Shown here piece after piece: positions 53,552 through 62,515 of a stretch of DNA of 64,000 nt. Source of the stretch: Vibrio lentus (GTDB lineage: Bacteria > Pseudomonadota > Gammaproteobacteria > Enterobacterales > Vibrionaceae); contig NZ_MCZK01000182.1 of assembly GCF_002875945.1 (NCBI RefSeq), positions 1-64,000 on the forward strand. Reading direction: 5' to 3'. Both the position numbers and the translations under genes were made by a program. The notes under the pieces are model-generated. The model was given only the letters and a program-made list of their open reading frames with translations, had not been told where the DNA came from and ran no database searches. How positions within the stretch are numbered: position 1 is the stretch's first letter; every line of letters starts with the position of its first letter.

Positions 53552-55563
53552 AACTTTCATTGAAATACTCCATGGGTTTGGTGTTCTTGGCGTGTTCGTT
53601 ATTTCCAGTTTATCTAGCCGGTCAACTCATACTGAATAAGCAGAATGAAAGCTCTCTCGAACAAAAAGAGATCAAGCTCGCCAACTCAACGGCAGGTATT
53701 CAGCAAACGGTGCAAGAGCAGCTCAACCTTACAGCCAGTCTCACGCAGTGGTATTCGCAAGATCGTTCATTGATTAAAGCGGGTGGGAATATCTTTTTCT
53801 CTAGTGTTGTGTGGGACAAGATGGAGAGCTTTAACGCACTAGCCGATAGCGTGTCCGCAACCTATATATTGGATAGTCACTGGAAGCCCATTTATGACAG
53901 CAAAGGTAGCTTGTATCATTTTGAACAAAGTCAGTTACTTGAGGATTTGAAACGTCCTCAGTCTGCGTACAAGCAAGGTAAGTTGTTTCATGCTGAGTTT
54001 ATCGAACCGGAAATCGCCGATAACGCGGATTCAGGTATCGTTTTTGTCGCGCCAATTTTGCCGTATCGGTTGATAGAGGGCTCAAGTTATACGCCGCAAG
54101 GTTATCTTGTCGTGCTGATGGGCTACGACCGATTAGAGTCTAAAGTCGCGCCTTTCCTATATGACAATGAGTCAGTGGAGTTTGATTACTTGGCTTCGGT
54201 TAGCGATAAAACTGAAGAAACAGGCACCCAGTTCATTTCTAACGACAACAAGCTGTTTTCAGAAGCATTAACATTAGCGGTGAAACACCATGTATCGGAC
54301 AGTGCTCGTTTACGGGAGATGCAGCAATCTCAGGTAGTGTTTGTTCGAATATTATTTGCGACATTAGCCGTCGCAATTGTCTTCGCGTTGATGTTGAATC
54401 GCGCCTTTTCGAGACAACTTAATTTGCTCACAGGTTCGGTGGAGTCCTACTCAAACAATCAGCCTCCTGAGCACAATCCAGATAAGCATCGTTTTACTGA
54501 GTTCACTGTATTTAGCCGTTTATTGGAAAAGATGTGGTCTCGAATACAGAGTCAATTGAGTGAACTGAAGGTACGTAATGATCAGTTGAGATCCGCCTAT
54601 CAACAAATCAAAGAGAACAACCACAAGCTTGAAAGTTTTAACACACAGCTAGAGCTAACGGTGGAAGAGAAAACGAGTAAATTAACGCATTCATTAGCCC
54701 GCGAAGAGTCTCAGAAAAACCGTATTCTTAAGATCGTTAAGTTTGCTTCTATGAGACAAAGTGTCGAGTATCGCTTGATTCCTGAACTGGTGAATCAACA
54801 ACTGGAATCGTTACTTCCTGACAGCTTAATCCAATTCAGCTTTAACTCTGTTTCTGAAGGCGACATGGCTCGTGGTGACGTTGTTCATGGTGACATTGCT
54901 GATAGAGACATGACTAGTTGCGACAAAGATTTAAAAGATTCAAAAGGCACCACGATTGGCCACTTCTTGTCTCAGGACTTTGGTTTACTGAGCGAGGAAG
55001 ACTTATTGATTTTCGACCTATACCAAAAACAGTTAGCTGGTTGGATAGAGCTTGAGAACATTACTCGCATCAACATGCCAACAGGGTGCTACAACCGTAA
55101 AGCCTTCGACGAAGATCTGGATTTCTCTAAGCAACGCGCTACAGAGTACAAAGACAGTTTGTCTTTGCTGATCATTGATATTAATGGACTAAAGACTGCT
55201 AACGATCAGTATGGACACGCGGTGGGTGATGAGTTGATCAAAGGTTGTACGGATGTGATTCGCAATAGGTTAAGCCATACCAGTAATCTATATCGATTAG
55301 GTGGTGATGAGTTTGCCATTCTTACTTTGAAGCCTGCTGAGCAACACGCGCAAGACCCTCACCAACTCGCTGAGCAGCTGTACGCGGATCAAATCGACCA
55401 GGCCATCGAAACACAAGTCGGCGTTAGCATACCGGTTAGATTCTCGATTGGCGTCGCGTCAACGGAATCGACAGAAGTCGAGCAGCTGTTCTCTCAAGCA
55501 GATGAAGATATGTATCGCCAAAAGCGTCGTTACTATCAAGATCTAGCTGAAGTAGCAAAGTAG
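53548..55563 (+). CDS. Membrane diguanylate cyclase with periplasmic sensor
   Basis: A 671-residue enzyme. A membrane helix near 8-27, a periplasmic region to about 265, a second helix near 267-290 and a HAMP-like/coiled-coil linker lead to the GGDEF domain (about 505-665), with GGDEF intact at 585-589. It should make c-di-GMP from two GTP. The inhibitory I-site RxxD is absent: the residues are S-H-T-S. A 15-bp degenerate tandem repeat encodes residues 438-457. The TTG start overlaps the binding-protein stop by four bases, so the pair is coupled. Confidence 0.9.
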   Translation: MKLSLKYSMGLVFLACSLFPVYLAGQLILNKQNESSLEQKEIKLANSTAGIQQTVQEQLNLTASLTQWYSQDRSLIKAGGNIFFSSVVWDKMESFNALADSVSATYILDSHWKPIYDSKGSLYHFEQSQLLEDLKRPQSAYKQGKLFHAEFIEPEIADNADSGIVFVAPILPYRLIEGSSYTPQGYLVVLMGYDRLESKVAPFLYDNESVEFDYLASVSDKTEETGTQFISNDNKLFSEALTLAVKHHVSDSARLREMQQSQVVFVRILFATLAVAIVFALMLNRAFSRQLNLLTGSVESYSNNQPPEHNPDKHRFTEFTVFSRLLEKMWSRIQSQLSELKVRNDQLRSAYQQIKENNHKLESFNTQLELTVEEKTSKLTHSLAREESQKNRILKIVKFASMRQSVEYRLIPELVNQQLESLLPDSLIQFSFNSVSEGDMARGDVVHGDIADRDMTSCDKDLKDSKGTTIGHFLSQDFGLLSEEDLLIFDLYQKQLAGWIELENITRINMPTGCYNRKAFDEDLDFSKQRATEYKDSLSLLIIDINGLKTANDQYGHAVGDELIKGCTDVIRNRLSHTSNLYRLGGDEFAILTLKPAEQHAQDPHQLAEQLYADQIDQAIETQVGVSIPVRFSIGVASTESTEVEQLFSQADEDMYRQKRRYYQDLAEVAK

Positions 55564-55611
55564 TGTGAGTCACCCTGTAAGTTAGAGTCAGGGTTCAAAG
55601 ATAGGCTCTCA

Positions 55612-56424
55612 CTACCTTCTGCGACCATTAAAGCGAAACTGCTGTGGCGTGACATCAAAAGACGCCTTGAAGGCTTTAATGTAAGACGAGTCGTTTTGAT
55701 AGCCGACTTGGTCAGCAATACTTTGGATTGAGAACTCTTCATCGAGTAAAGACAACGAATAAATCAGCCGGATTTGTTGTCGCCACAACTGAAATGATGT
55801 GTTGAACTCTTTTGAGAATAAGCGTGATAAGGTTCGCTCTGATGCACCGACTTTCTCTCCCCATTCCTTTAGCGACAAATCCAACGTTGGCTTCTCTGTC
55901 AGCGCTTCAAATATAAGCTTCAAGCGTCTGTCTTCGGGTAGCAACAATTGATAGGTCTGAACGTTGTCTTTCATGATCTGATCGTGCAATACCGAGAGCA
56001 AGCGCGATACCTCTTCATCACTCACTAATCCTTCGCACTGTCTGCGAATTTCCTGCAATAGTGCATTCAAAAACGGCGTCAGGGTAATGGTTCGAACTTG
56101 AGGTTCATACTTAATACCAAAGGCTGGATTGAGATAAATGCCGACAAACGTCGTATGGCTGAGTGCTATAGATTCATGTTGGATCCCGGCAGGTACAAAC
56201 AAAGCAGAAGTATGGGGCACAAGATGTTGGTAGTGCTCGGTTTTCGTTTGCAGTAGGCCTTTGATCGGGAAGATCACTTGATGCCACGTATGTTGGTGCA
56301 TTGTATCGATGTAACCCTTGGGCATGTCGATGGTCTTCACCAACGCGGGCGAATTCGGGCTAGCGACCATCATCTCATTTGAGGTGATGATTTCGGAGTG
56401 AGAATCTATTTGGCGGGTTGGCAT
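55612..56424 (-). CDS. AraC-family transcriptional regulator
   Basis: A 270-residue regulator with an N-terminal cupin-like sensor (MHQHTWHQVIFPIKGLLQTKTE, VPAGIQHES). The C-terminal double helix-turn-helix (SERTLSRLFSKEFNTSF, IADQVGYQNDSSYIKAFKASFDVTPQQFR) is typical of AraC/XylS. The effector and targets are unknown. It converges on the diguanylate cyclase gene with 48 bp between stops and no clear terminator. The upstream neighbour is a divergent small gene. Confidence 0.9.
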   Translation of the reverse strand: MPTRQIDSHSEIITSNEMMVASPNSPALVKTIDMPKGYIDTMHQHTWHQVIFPIKGLLQTKTEHYQHLVPHTSALFVPAGIQHESIALSHTTFVGIYLNPAFGIKYEPQVRTITLTPFLNALLQEIRRQCEGLVSDEEVSRLLSVLHDQIMKDNVQTYQLLLPEDRRLKLIFEALTEKPTLDLSLKEWGEKVGASERTLSRLFSKEFNTSFQLWRQQIRLIYSLSLLDEEFSIQSIADQVGYQNDSSYIKAFKASFDVTPQQFRFNGRRR

Positions 56425-56511
56425 GGTTAAGTGTCTTTATGTCCCTATTCTGACGTGGCGAGACTAGGCTATCATGCCCGGCAGAGTGAATGAAGTAGAG
56501 AGGGCACACGT

Positions 56512-56754
56512 ATGCGATATCAAGTTGAAGTATCGAAAGAAAACCAACTACTATTCAAAGTCGATATTGAAGGTATTAACCAAAACAAGTGTGAAACATC
56601 GCTCGAAACGGTATTAGCTAAGTTTCCGAAAACAGAAGGTTATCAACGTCATGTATTGCTTTCGAACAGCGAAACACGTTATCTAAAGAGCACTGCAAAT
56701 CACATTGAAGTATTAGCAGCGGTTCCGGTATTTAAATCACTGGGTGAGCAATAA
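56512..56754 (+). CDS. Conserved-looking 80-residue protein of unknown function
   Basis: An 80-residue soluble protein starting MRYQVEVSKENQLLFKVDIEG. It mixes strand and helix and has one cysteine. No domain is recognised. It lies 55 bp upstream of the MOSC gene on the same strand and may be cotranscribed. No good Shine-Dalgarno is clear, so confidence is moderate. Confidence 0.6.
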   Translation: MRYQVEVSKENQLLFKVDIEGINQNKCETSLETVLAKFPKTEGYQRHVLLSNSETRYLKSTANHIEVLAAVPVFKSLGEQ

Positions 56755-56809
56755 GTTGGCGTTAGCTCGTATAAAACAGCAAATAAGTTTCAGGTAAGAA
56801 GGAAGAGAT

Positions 56810-57502
56810 ATGAAGAAGTTAGGCGTAGTAAATAGTGTATTGGCTGGCAAAACCGTTACTTTTGCGCACGGTGCAAACAGTGCCATTGATAAGCAGGTTT
56901 TGTCGGAGCGCCAGCACGCCACAGAGTTGGGTTTTACCAACGATGAACAAGGCGACCCTCGCTTTCATGGCGGCATTCAAAAAGCTCTTCATATCTACCC
57001 GAGCGAGCACTACCCAGTTTGGCAGCAAGAACTGGGTGACAAAGACATCTTCCAATCTGCAGGCGCGTTTGGCGAGAACCTAAGCTCAAGCGGGATCACG
57101 GAACAATCCATTTGTTTGAAAGATAAGGTTCGTATTGGCTCAACTTTATTGGAAGTCTCACAGGGGCGCATGCCTTGTTGGAAGCTCAACGTGCGATTTG
57201 ATCAAAACGATATGGCAAGAAGACTGCAAGGTACACTTCGAACTGGGTGGTACTTCCGAGTATTGGAAGAAGGCGATATTGGCGCAGGCGATGAGATCAT
57301 TCTGTGTGAAAGACCTTATCCAGATTGGTCGTTAGCGCGCATCATGGGCGCGGTGTTTACTGGCAGCCTTGATAGAGAAGAGTTAAGTCAGATGGCTGAA
57401 CTGCCTTTAGTCGAATCTTGGGGCAAGCTGGTTGAACGTCGTCTAGAAACCGATGAAGTCGAAGATTGGGAAATGCGTTTAGTTGGACCAACAGCAGCAT
57501 AA
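56810..57502 (+). CDS. MOSC-domain protein (YiiM-like)
   Basis: A 230-residue protein with a MOSC domain and the conserved cysteine in GRMPCWKL, followed by a small C-terminal helical segment (WSLARIMGAVFTGSLDREELSQM) as in YiiM. E. coli YiiM takes part in reduction of N-hydroxylated compounds with a molybdenum cofactor; the same role is inferred. HGGIQKALHIYP and GAFGENLSSSGI are typical. AAGGAAG precedes the ATG. Confidence 0.88.
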   Translation: MKKLGVVNSVLAGKTVTFAHGANSAIDKQVLSERQHATELGFTNDEQGDPRFHGGIQKALHIYPSEHYPVWQQELGDKDIFQSAGAFGENLSSSGITEQSICLKDKVRIGSTLLEVSQGRMPCWKLNVRFDQNDMARRLQGTLRTGWYFRVLEEGDIGAGDEIILCERPYPDWSLARIMGAVFTGSLDREELSQMAELPLVESWGKLVERRLETDEVEDWEMRLVGPTAA

Positions 57503-57521
57503 ACCCGGATGACAAAAAGCA

Positions 57522-57555
57522 ATAAAGCCCACGAATGGAAGTTAGTGGGCTTTAT
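57522..57555. terminator. Bidirectional terminator between the MOSC and exonuclease genes
   Basis: ATAAAGCCCAC (57522-57532) pairs with GTGGGCTTTAT (57545-57555). Confidence 0.85.
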
Positions 57556-57593
57556 GTTTATACGTTCTGTTTAACGTAAGCCTTGATTGACAA

Positions 57594-58310
57594 TTAGAGC
57601 CAGAAGTTCTTCAAAGGCATCTCAGAGTCAAAGTGATGAGCAATCTGCGCTTGGAGTAGCTCAGCGGTCGCTATGGCATCAGTTAGCGCGTGGTGCGGTG
57701 TGTAGTCGGGTAAGTGGTATCGACGACGACTCTGCCCCAATCTCACTGAAGCTGGCTTCTTACCTTTTAGCTTATTCCACAAGCCGCCAGCCAGTTTATT
57801 CTGGATTTGAGATTCAATCTCGAGGGTGTCGAGGACTGGGAACTCAATACCTTCTCCGAGTCGCACCTTTAATGCATTATCCAAGAAGTCACGTTCGATA
57901 CGACGATAGTGAACCACTGGGATATGTCCTGCCATTGATTCTAAGATCTCGCCCAACACTTCGCTAAGATCTGGCGCATCAATGATGTCATTGTGAGTGA
58001 TGCCATGAATCACGACGGACTCTTCTTCCAACTTCTGTTTTGGTCTCAGCGTCCAGTGTTTGGCTTGTCGCAGGTAGATGCGATTGAGCGTAAATGGCAC
58101 TAAACCAATGGTAATGATGCCGTCTTTGTTTGGGTTTAACCCCGTGGTTTCAAAGTCGACAGCCAAGAAGGTTACTTCTGAAAGTGGCGTATCAGGCGCA
58201 GGAAGAGGCTGGCTATAAAAGTGCTTTAAGCGGTCGTCGCGCGCGCGTTCGAGTTTCTGAGCAAACTTAAATGGCCAATCGACCGCAGGTGATCTGAATA
58301 GTTTGTTCAT
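57594..58310 (-). CDS. DEDDh 3'-5' exonuclease (DnaQ-like)
   Basis: A 238-residue exonuclease with the DEDD residues visible: FLAVDFETTGL (exo I), IERDFLD (exo II) and HHALTDAIAT (exo III, with the DEDDh histidine). It has no polymerase or clamp-binding region, so it is not the Pol III epsilon subunit. It lies 5 bp downstream of a CBS/nucleotidyltransferase-like gene in a pair that recurs in proteobacteria. The biological substrate is unknown. Confidence 0.88.
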   Translation of the reverse strand: MNKLFRSPAVDWPFKFAQKLERARDDRLKHFYSQPLPAPDTPLSEVTFLAVDFETTGLNPNKDGIITIGLVPFTLNRIYLRQAKHWTLRPKQKLEEESVVIHGITHNDIIDAPDLSEVLGEILESMAGHIPVVHYRRIERDFLDNALKVRLGEGIEFPVLDTLEIESQIQNKLAGGLWNKLKGKKPASVRLGQSRRRYHLPDYTPHHALTDAIATAELLQAQIAHHFDSEMPLKNFWL

Positions 58311-58315
58311 AAGCC

Positions 58316-60205
58316 CTACTTAAACTTATTGCTAGCTTGATAACGGAACTTAAGGAAGTTTTGCGCATTACTTAAGATTTGGAATGCATCCTTTAGATTG
58401 CGTCGTTCGAAGTCAGATAAGTTCTCTGGTTCAATGTTGTTATCAGGCTCGATATTGTTATCAACATCGTGCGCTTGGTGACGAATACGAACCAAGGAGA
58501 TGAACTCCATAGCGTCTTTCAAATCCTGCGCTCTGCCTTTAGGTAAAATACCTGCATCGATAATATCGTCTAAACGCTCAAATGAGTTCTTCGAACGAGA
58601 AGCAACAGCTAACGAGTGAACACGAATCAAATCTGCGAGTGGCGCGGTGCCACGACGTTTAAGGTTGATCGAGTTGTTGTGACGGCCATCTTTCTCCATT
58701 ACGAAATCTTTGAAGAAACCCAGAGGCGGTGTGCGGTTGAGCGCGTTACGAGCAAGACACGCCAAGAAGCGGTTGTTCTTACGTGCACGTCTTACGATGA
58801 AGCTGTTCAATTGCTCAGCCCATTTTAAGCGGCCATAGACACCATCTAAATCAAAGAAGATTGAGGCGTTCAGCAGCGCTTTCGGGTTTGGATCATCAAT
58901 CCAATCGGCAAAGCACTCTTCCCATTGTCGACGTGTCATGCGCCAAGTAGGGTTGGTCGCCATGATGTCACCAGTACAGTAAACATAACCACACTGGTCT
59001 AAGCCGTCACAAATGAATTTTGAAAGTTCTTCAAAGTACTTGCCGTGTTTTGCTTCGTCGTATGTGTCATCAAGAATAATGGCGTTATCTTGGTCGGTAA
59101 CCAGTAACTGCTCGTCACGTCCCATAGAGCCGAGCGCAAGGAAGCAGTATGGGATTGGCGATTTACCCAACTTCTCTTCACCTAGCTCGATAATACGTTG
59201 TTTAAAGCTGCGTCCGATTACCGACATCGCAGTACCCACCATGTGGGCATTGGCATCTTCATTGACCAAGCGTACAAAGCTGTCTTTCACTTGTTCGGAA
59301 AGCACTTTCAGGTCTTCGATACTTTGTTGTTGGAAGATGCTGCTTACCAATAACAGCGAGTTTTGAGATTCGTAACGTACGATATCGGTCGCTTCGATAA
59401 TACCAATAGGCTTCTTATCTTTTAGCACGGGTAGGTGATGCACGTTGTAGCGAAGCATGGTCATCATGGCTTCGTATACATAGGCATTATGGTCGAGTGA
59501 GATAACCTCGGGTGTCATTACGCTAGAGACTTCATCCGATGGGTCGAGACCTTCAGCAAGTACACGTGTACATAAATCACGGTCGGTAATAATACCGATA
59601 ACAGGTGTCGAATCATCCTCTTCGTCTTCAACGATATCTGGGTCGATAATCAGTAGGGAAGAGACGTTATCTTCGGCCATCATGGTGGCAGCTTGCTGAA
59701 TCGTACGCGTTTTCTCGATCATCGGAGCTTCACTGGTGAGCAGTGTTTTAACCTTGGATGTCGTTAAATCGTTGGCGTCGTTGCTGTCTAAGTTAGCTTG
59801 ACGCAGTCGCGCGTTATCTTCTACTTCGACAAAGTCAGCGAATGAATCATAGTTGTCATAAAGTTCTTGGAAAATAGGTTCGGGGATACAGTAGAGCAGG
59901 GTGTCTTCTGTTGCCTTAACAGGGAAGCGAACTTTGTTGTTGGTGAGTAACCCCATTTGGCCGAATAAGTGGCCTTCATCGAGACGGTTATAGAGCTCAC
60001 CTTTACGACGATAGACTTCCACTTCGCCGCTTCGAACAATGTAAAGATCATTAATCTGGTCACCAAAGTGAATGATAGGTGTGTCTTGGCGGTAATAAGA
60101 AATTTCCACGCTACTGGTCACTTTCGCCAACATCTCCTCAGGGAGTTCTGTGAAAGGGGGGTATTGTGCCAGAAAGTTTTGAATCTCTAATAACTCAGCA
60201 TCCAT
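58316..60205 (-). CDS. Cyclic-nucleotide-binding/CBS/DUF294 nucleotidyltransferase-like protein
   Basis: A 629-residue cytoplasmic protein. A cyclic-nucleotide-binding-like domain (about 10-125, with LYIVRSGEVEVYRR), a CBS pair (about 160-285, with VIGIITDRDLCTRV) and a DUF294 nucleotidyltransferase-like domain (GSMGRDEQLLVTDQDNAIIL) are followed by the DUF294 C-terminal region. A short tandem repeat near the end encodes D-N-N-I-E-P twice. It precedes the exonuclease by 5 bp. The function is not established; the start at 60205 is likelier than one three codons earlier. Confidence 0.87.
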   Translation of the reverse strand: MDAELLEIQNFLAQYPPFTELPEEMLAKVTSSVEISYYRQDTPIIHFGDQINDLYIVRSGEVEVYRRKGELYNRLDEGHLFGQMGLLTNNKVRFPVKATEDTLLYCIPEPIFQELYDNYDSFADFVEVEDNARLRQANLDSNDANDLTTSKVKTLLTSEAPMIEKTRTIQQAATMMAEDNVSSLLIIDPDIVEDEEDDSTPVIGIITDRDLCTRVLAEGLDPSDEVSSVMTPEVISLDHNAYVYEAMMTMLRYNVHHLPVLKDKKPIGIIEATDIVRYESQNSLLLVSSIFQQQSIEDLKVLSEQVKDSFVRLVNEDANAHMVGTAMSVIGRSFKQRIIELGEEKLGKSPIPYCFLALGSMGRDEQLLVTDQDNAIILDDTYDEAKHGKYFEELSKFICDGLDQCGYVYCTGDIMATNPTWRMTRRQWEECFADWIDDPNPKALLNASIFFDLDGVYGRLKWAEQLNSFIVRRARKNNRFLACLARNALNRTPPLGFFKDFVMEKDGRHNNSINLKRRGTAPLADLIRVHSLAVASRSKNSFERLDDIIDAGILPKGRAQDLKDAMEFISLVRIRHQAHDVDNNIEPDNNIEPENLSDFERRNLKDAFQILSNAQNFLKFRYQASNKFK

Positions 60206-60355
60206 AATGATCATCCATTAGTTTGTATGATTTCATGGTACAACATTTGATAATATTTTGCCGTCACAAATCAATCTGTGAGCTAAAACCTTTTTAAAGT
60301 CTTATGGATAGACTAACCTTTCAATTAATGGAGTGACAGTTTAAGGATGATAGGA

Positions 60356-61000
60356 ATGTCGAAGTGGAAGCTTAGTTTTGTATCTGCAGTTTTTATGTTT
60401 TCTCCAAGTTTGTGGGCAGCCACTGATGGTGTGGATATTCTTGATTATGACCATATATATGCGACCGCGCATTCGGGCAGTTTAAATGAAGATGCGGGTG
60501 GTAATAATAACGCCTCGTCGTTTGGTTTGGGGGTGAGTTACACCATGACGGATGATTGGTTGTTGCTAGGAGACTATAGCGCACGCTTCATTCACCCAGA
60601 TGAAAGTACCACTCGAATTGATACCTTAATGACAGGGGCTGGGTATCGTTACAGCATCAAGAAAGACTTGGATATTGTCGCTTCTTACTTGCTGGGCATT
60701 ACTAAAGGTGAGGTGGAGCTTAACGGTAGCAATGAAACCATCGAATCGGATACCGAATTTGTCCAAGGCGTTAAAGCCGAGATTAACTATGGTTTTGCAA
60801 AGCGTTGGATTGCGAATGGTAGCGTGCAGTTAAACCGAAGTGATTTGTTCGACGAAGAGATTTACCATTTAGGTTTGCGTTATCTCGTGACCAACAAATT
60901 TGCTATTGGTGGCTCTTACCAACATCGAGATGGTGAAGGCAATAAAGGTGGAAGTGAGAGAACCAATGAATTGGGTATTGAGTTTTTCCTAGAGTACTAA
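60356..61000 (+). CDS. Outer-membrane beta-barrel protein
   Basis: A 214-residue protein with a signal peptide (MSKWKLSFVSAVFMFSPSLWA) and repeated beta-strands (FGLGVSYTMTDDWLLLGDYSARF, LMTGAGYRYSIKKDLDIVASYLLG, FAIGGSYQHRDG) that end in a C-terminal aromatic residue (LGIEFFLEY). It is a porin-like or OmpA-like barrel of unknown role. The ATG at 60356 has AAGGA at a proper distance; an ATG three codons earlier is too close to it. Confidence 0.78.
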   Translation: MSKWKLSFVSAVFMFSPSLWAATDGVDILDYDHIYATAHSGSLNEDAGGNNNASSFGLGVSYTMTDDWLLLGDYSARFIHPDESTTRIDTLMTGAGYRYSIKKDLDIVASYLLGITKGEVELNGSNETIESDTEFVQGVKAEINYGFAKRWIANGSVQLNRSDLFDEEIYHLGLRYLVTNKFAIGGSYQHRDGEGNKGGSERTNELGIEFFLEY

Positions 61001-61035
61001 CGTAGTTAAACCTAATACGTCAAAGACAGACACAA

Positions 61036-61061
61036 AAAAGCCAGCTTAGTCGCTGGCTTTT
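61036..61061. terminator. Bidirectional terminator between the beta-barrel gene and aspC
   Basis: AAAAGCCAGC (61036-61045) pairs with GCTGGCTTTT (61052-61061). Confidence 0.9.
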
Positions 61062-61122
61062 GCATATCTATCGGTCTGCAAGAGCAGGTTTCTGATCTGC
61101 AAATACAGATTTCTCTTTACGA

Positions 61123-62313
61123 TTAAAGAACCGCAGCTAGACCTTTACATAGAGGACCCATGTTTGACTTAGTCATGCCTGCAACACTGATACGGCCAGA
61201 ACCAACAATGTAGATAGCGAATTCGTCTTTCAGGCGAGTTACTTGCTCTTTGCTTAGACCAGAGAACGAGAACATGCCATTTTGACGTTCGATGAATGTG
61301 AAATCTGCATCAACACCTTCAGATTTCAGTGTTGTTACGAATAGCTCACGCATCTCTTGGATACGGTCGCGCATCTCTGCTACTTCTGCTTCCCATTCAG
61401 CACGTAGGTCAGCATCACCAAGGATGTGAGTAACGACAGCACTGCCGTGCGCTGGTGGGTTAGAGTAGATAGAGCGGATGATGCTCTTAACTTGAGAGAA
61501 TGCTGTTGTTGCTACGTCTACAGACTCTGCAACCAATGTGAATGCACCAACACGTTCGTTGTACAAGCCAAAGTTCTTAGAGAACGAGCTCGCTACTAGA
61601 ATTTCTTTGTTGTACTGAGCAAAAATACGCAGGCCAGCCGCATCTTCTTCAACACCTTTTGCAAAACCTTGGTAAGCAAAATCGAATAGAGGTAGCAGTT
61701 TCTTCTCAGCAACTAGCTTAGCCAGTACTTCCCACTCTTCAGTTGTTGGGTCGATACCTGTTGGGTTATGACAGCAGCCGTGAAGAAGAACGATATCGCC
61801 AGCAGAAGCTTTCTCAAGGTCAGCAACCATGCCGGCGAAGTCTTTGTCTTTTGTTTCAGCGTTGTAGTAGCTGTATTGAGCCGTCTCGATACCTGCAGCT
61901 GCGAAAACGCCGTTGTGGTTAGCCCAAGTTGGGTTACTGATCCAGATTTTTACGTCGCCCAGTTGGCGCTTGATGAATTCACCCGCTACGCGAAGTGCAC
62001 CTGTACCACCTGGAGCTTGTGCTGTTTTAGCGCGTTGAGATGTAACGATCTCTGCGTCTGAACCGAAAAGAAGTTTCTGAACCGCTAGACCGTATTCAGC
62101 TGTACCTTCAATCGTTAGGTAAGATTTGGTTTTTTCGTTTTCAAGAAGTGCAGCTTCTGCTTTCTTTACTGTTTTAAGTACAGGCGTTTGACCATCTTCA
62201 TTTTTGTAGATGCCAACACCAAGGTTGATTTTCTCTGCACGAGAGTCTTTTTTAAACTCTTCAGTAAGGCCGAGGATAGGATCGGCGGGAGCAGCTAACA
62301 CTTTTTCAAACAT
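61123..62313 (-). CDS. aspC: Aspartate/aromatic amino acid aminotransferase
   Basis: A 396-residue class I aminotransferase that moves amino groups between aspartate or aromatic amino acids and 2-oxoglutarate. It begins MFEKVLAAPADPILGLTE, has GGTGALRVAGEF, WANHNGVF, HGCCHNPTGIDPT, DFAYQGFA and the PLP lysine in SSFSKNFGLYNERVGA. Length equals E. coli AspC (396). An aromatic-specific (TyrB-like) role cannot be excluded. The start gives the canonical N-terminus. Confidence 0.9.
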   Translation of the reverse strand: MFEKVLAAPADPILGLTEEFKKDSRAEKINLGVGIYKNEDGQTPVLKTVKKAEAALLENEKTKSYLTIEGTAEYGLAVQKLLFGSDAEIVTSQRAKTAQAPGGTGALRVAGEFIKRQLGDVKIWISNPTWANHNGVFAAAGIETAQYSYYNAETKDKDFAGMVADLEKASAGDIVLLHGCCHNPTGIDPTTEEWEVLAKLVAEKKLLPLFDFAYQGFAKGVEEDAAGLRIFAQYNKEILVASSFSKNFGLYNERVGAFTLVAESVDVATTAFSQVKSIIRSIYSNPPAHGSAVVTHILGDADLRAEWEAEVAEMRDRIQEMRELFVTTLKSEGVDADFTFIERQNGMFSFSGLSKEQVTRLKDEFAIYIVGSGRISVAGMTKSNMGPLCKGLAAVL

Positions 62314-62463
62314 AATCTTCATCCATGTCAATTGAGAGGGGATAGTATCTATGGGTAGTTATACCTGTATGGAATTTTTAAGACAATACGAAGTGAACAG
62401 AAAGGCTAAAAAAAATCCATTTCAATCAGATTTATTGACTAAAGAGGGTATTTGATAACAAAA

Positions 62464-62489
62464 CACCCTACGGATTAACCTATAGGGTG
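62464..62489 (-). terminator. Probable terminator of the HD-GYP gene
   Basis: CACCCTA (62464-62470) pairs with TAGGGTG (62483-62489), and the minus strand continues into a T-rich tract. Confidence 0.6.
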
Positions 62490-62515
62490 CAAGAAGTTAG
62501 TGTTTTTTGAAGAGA

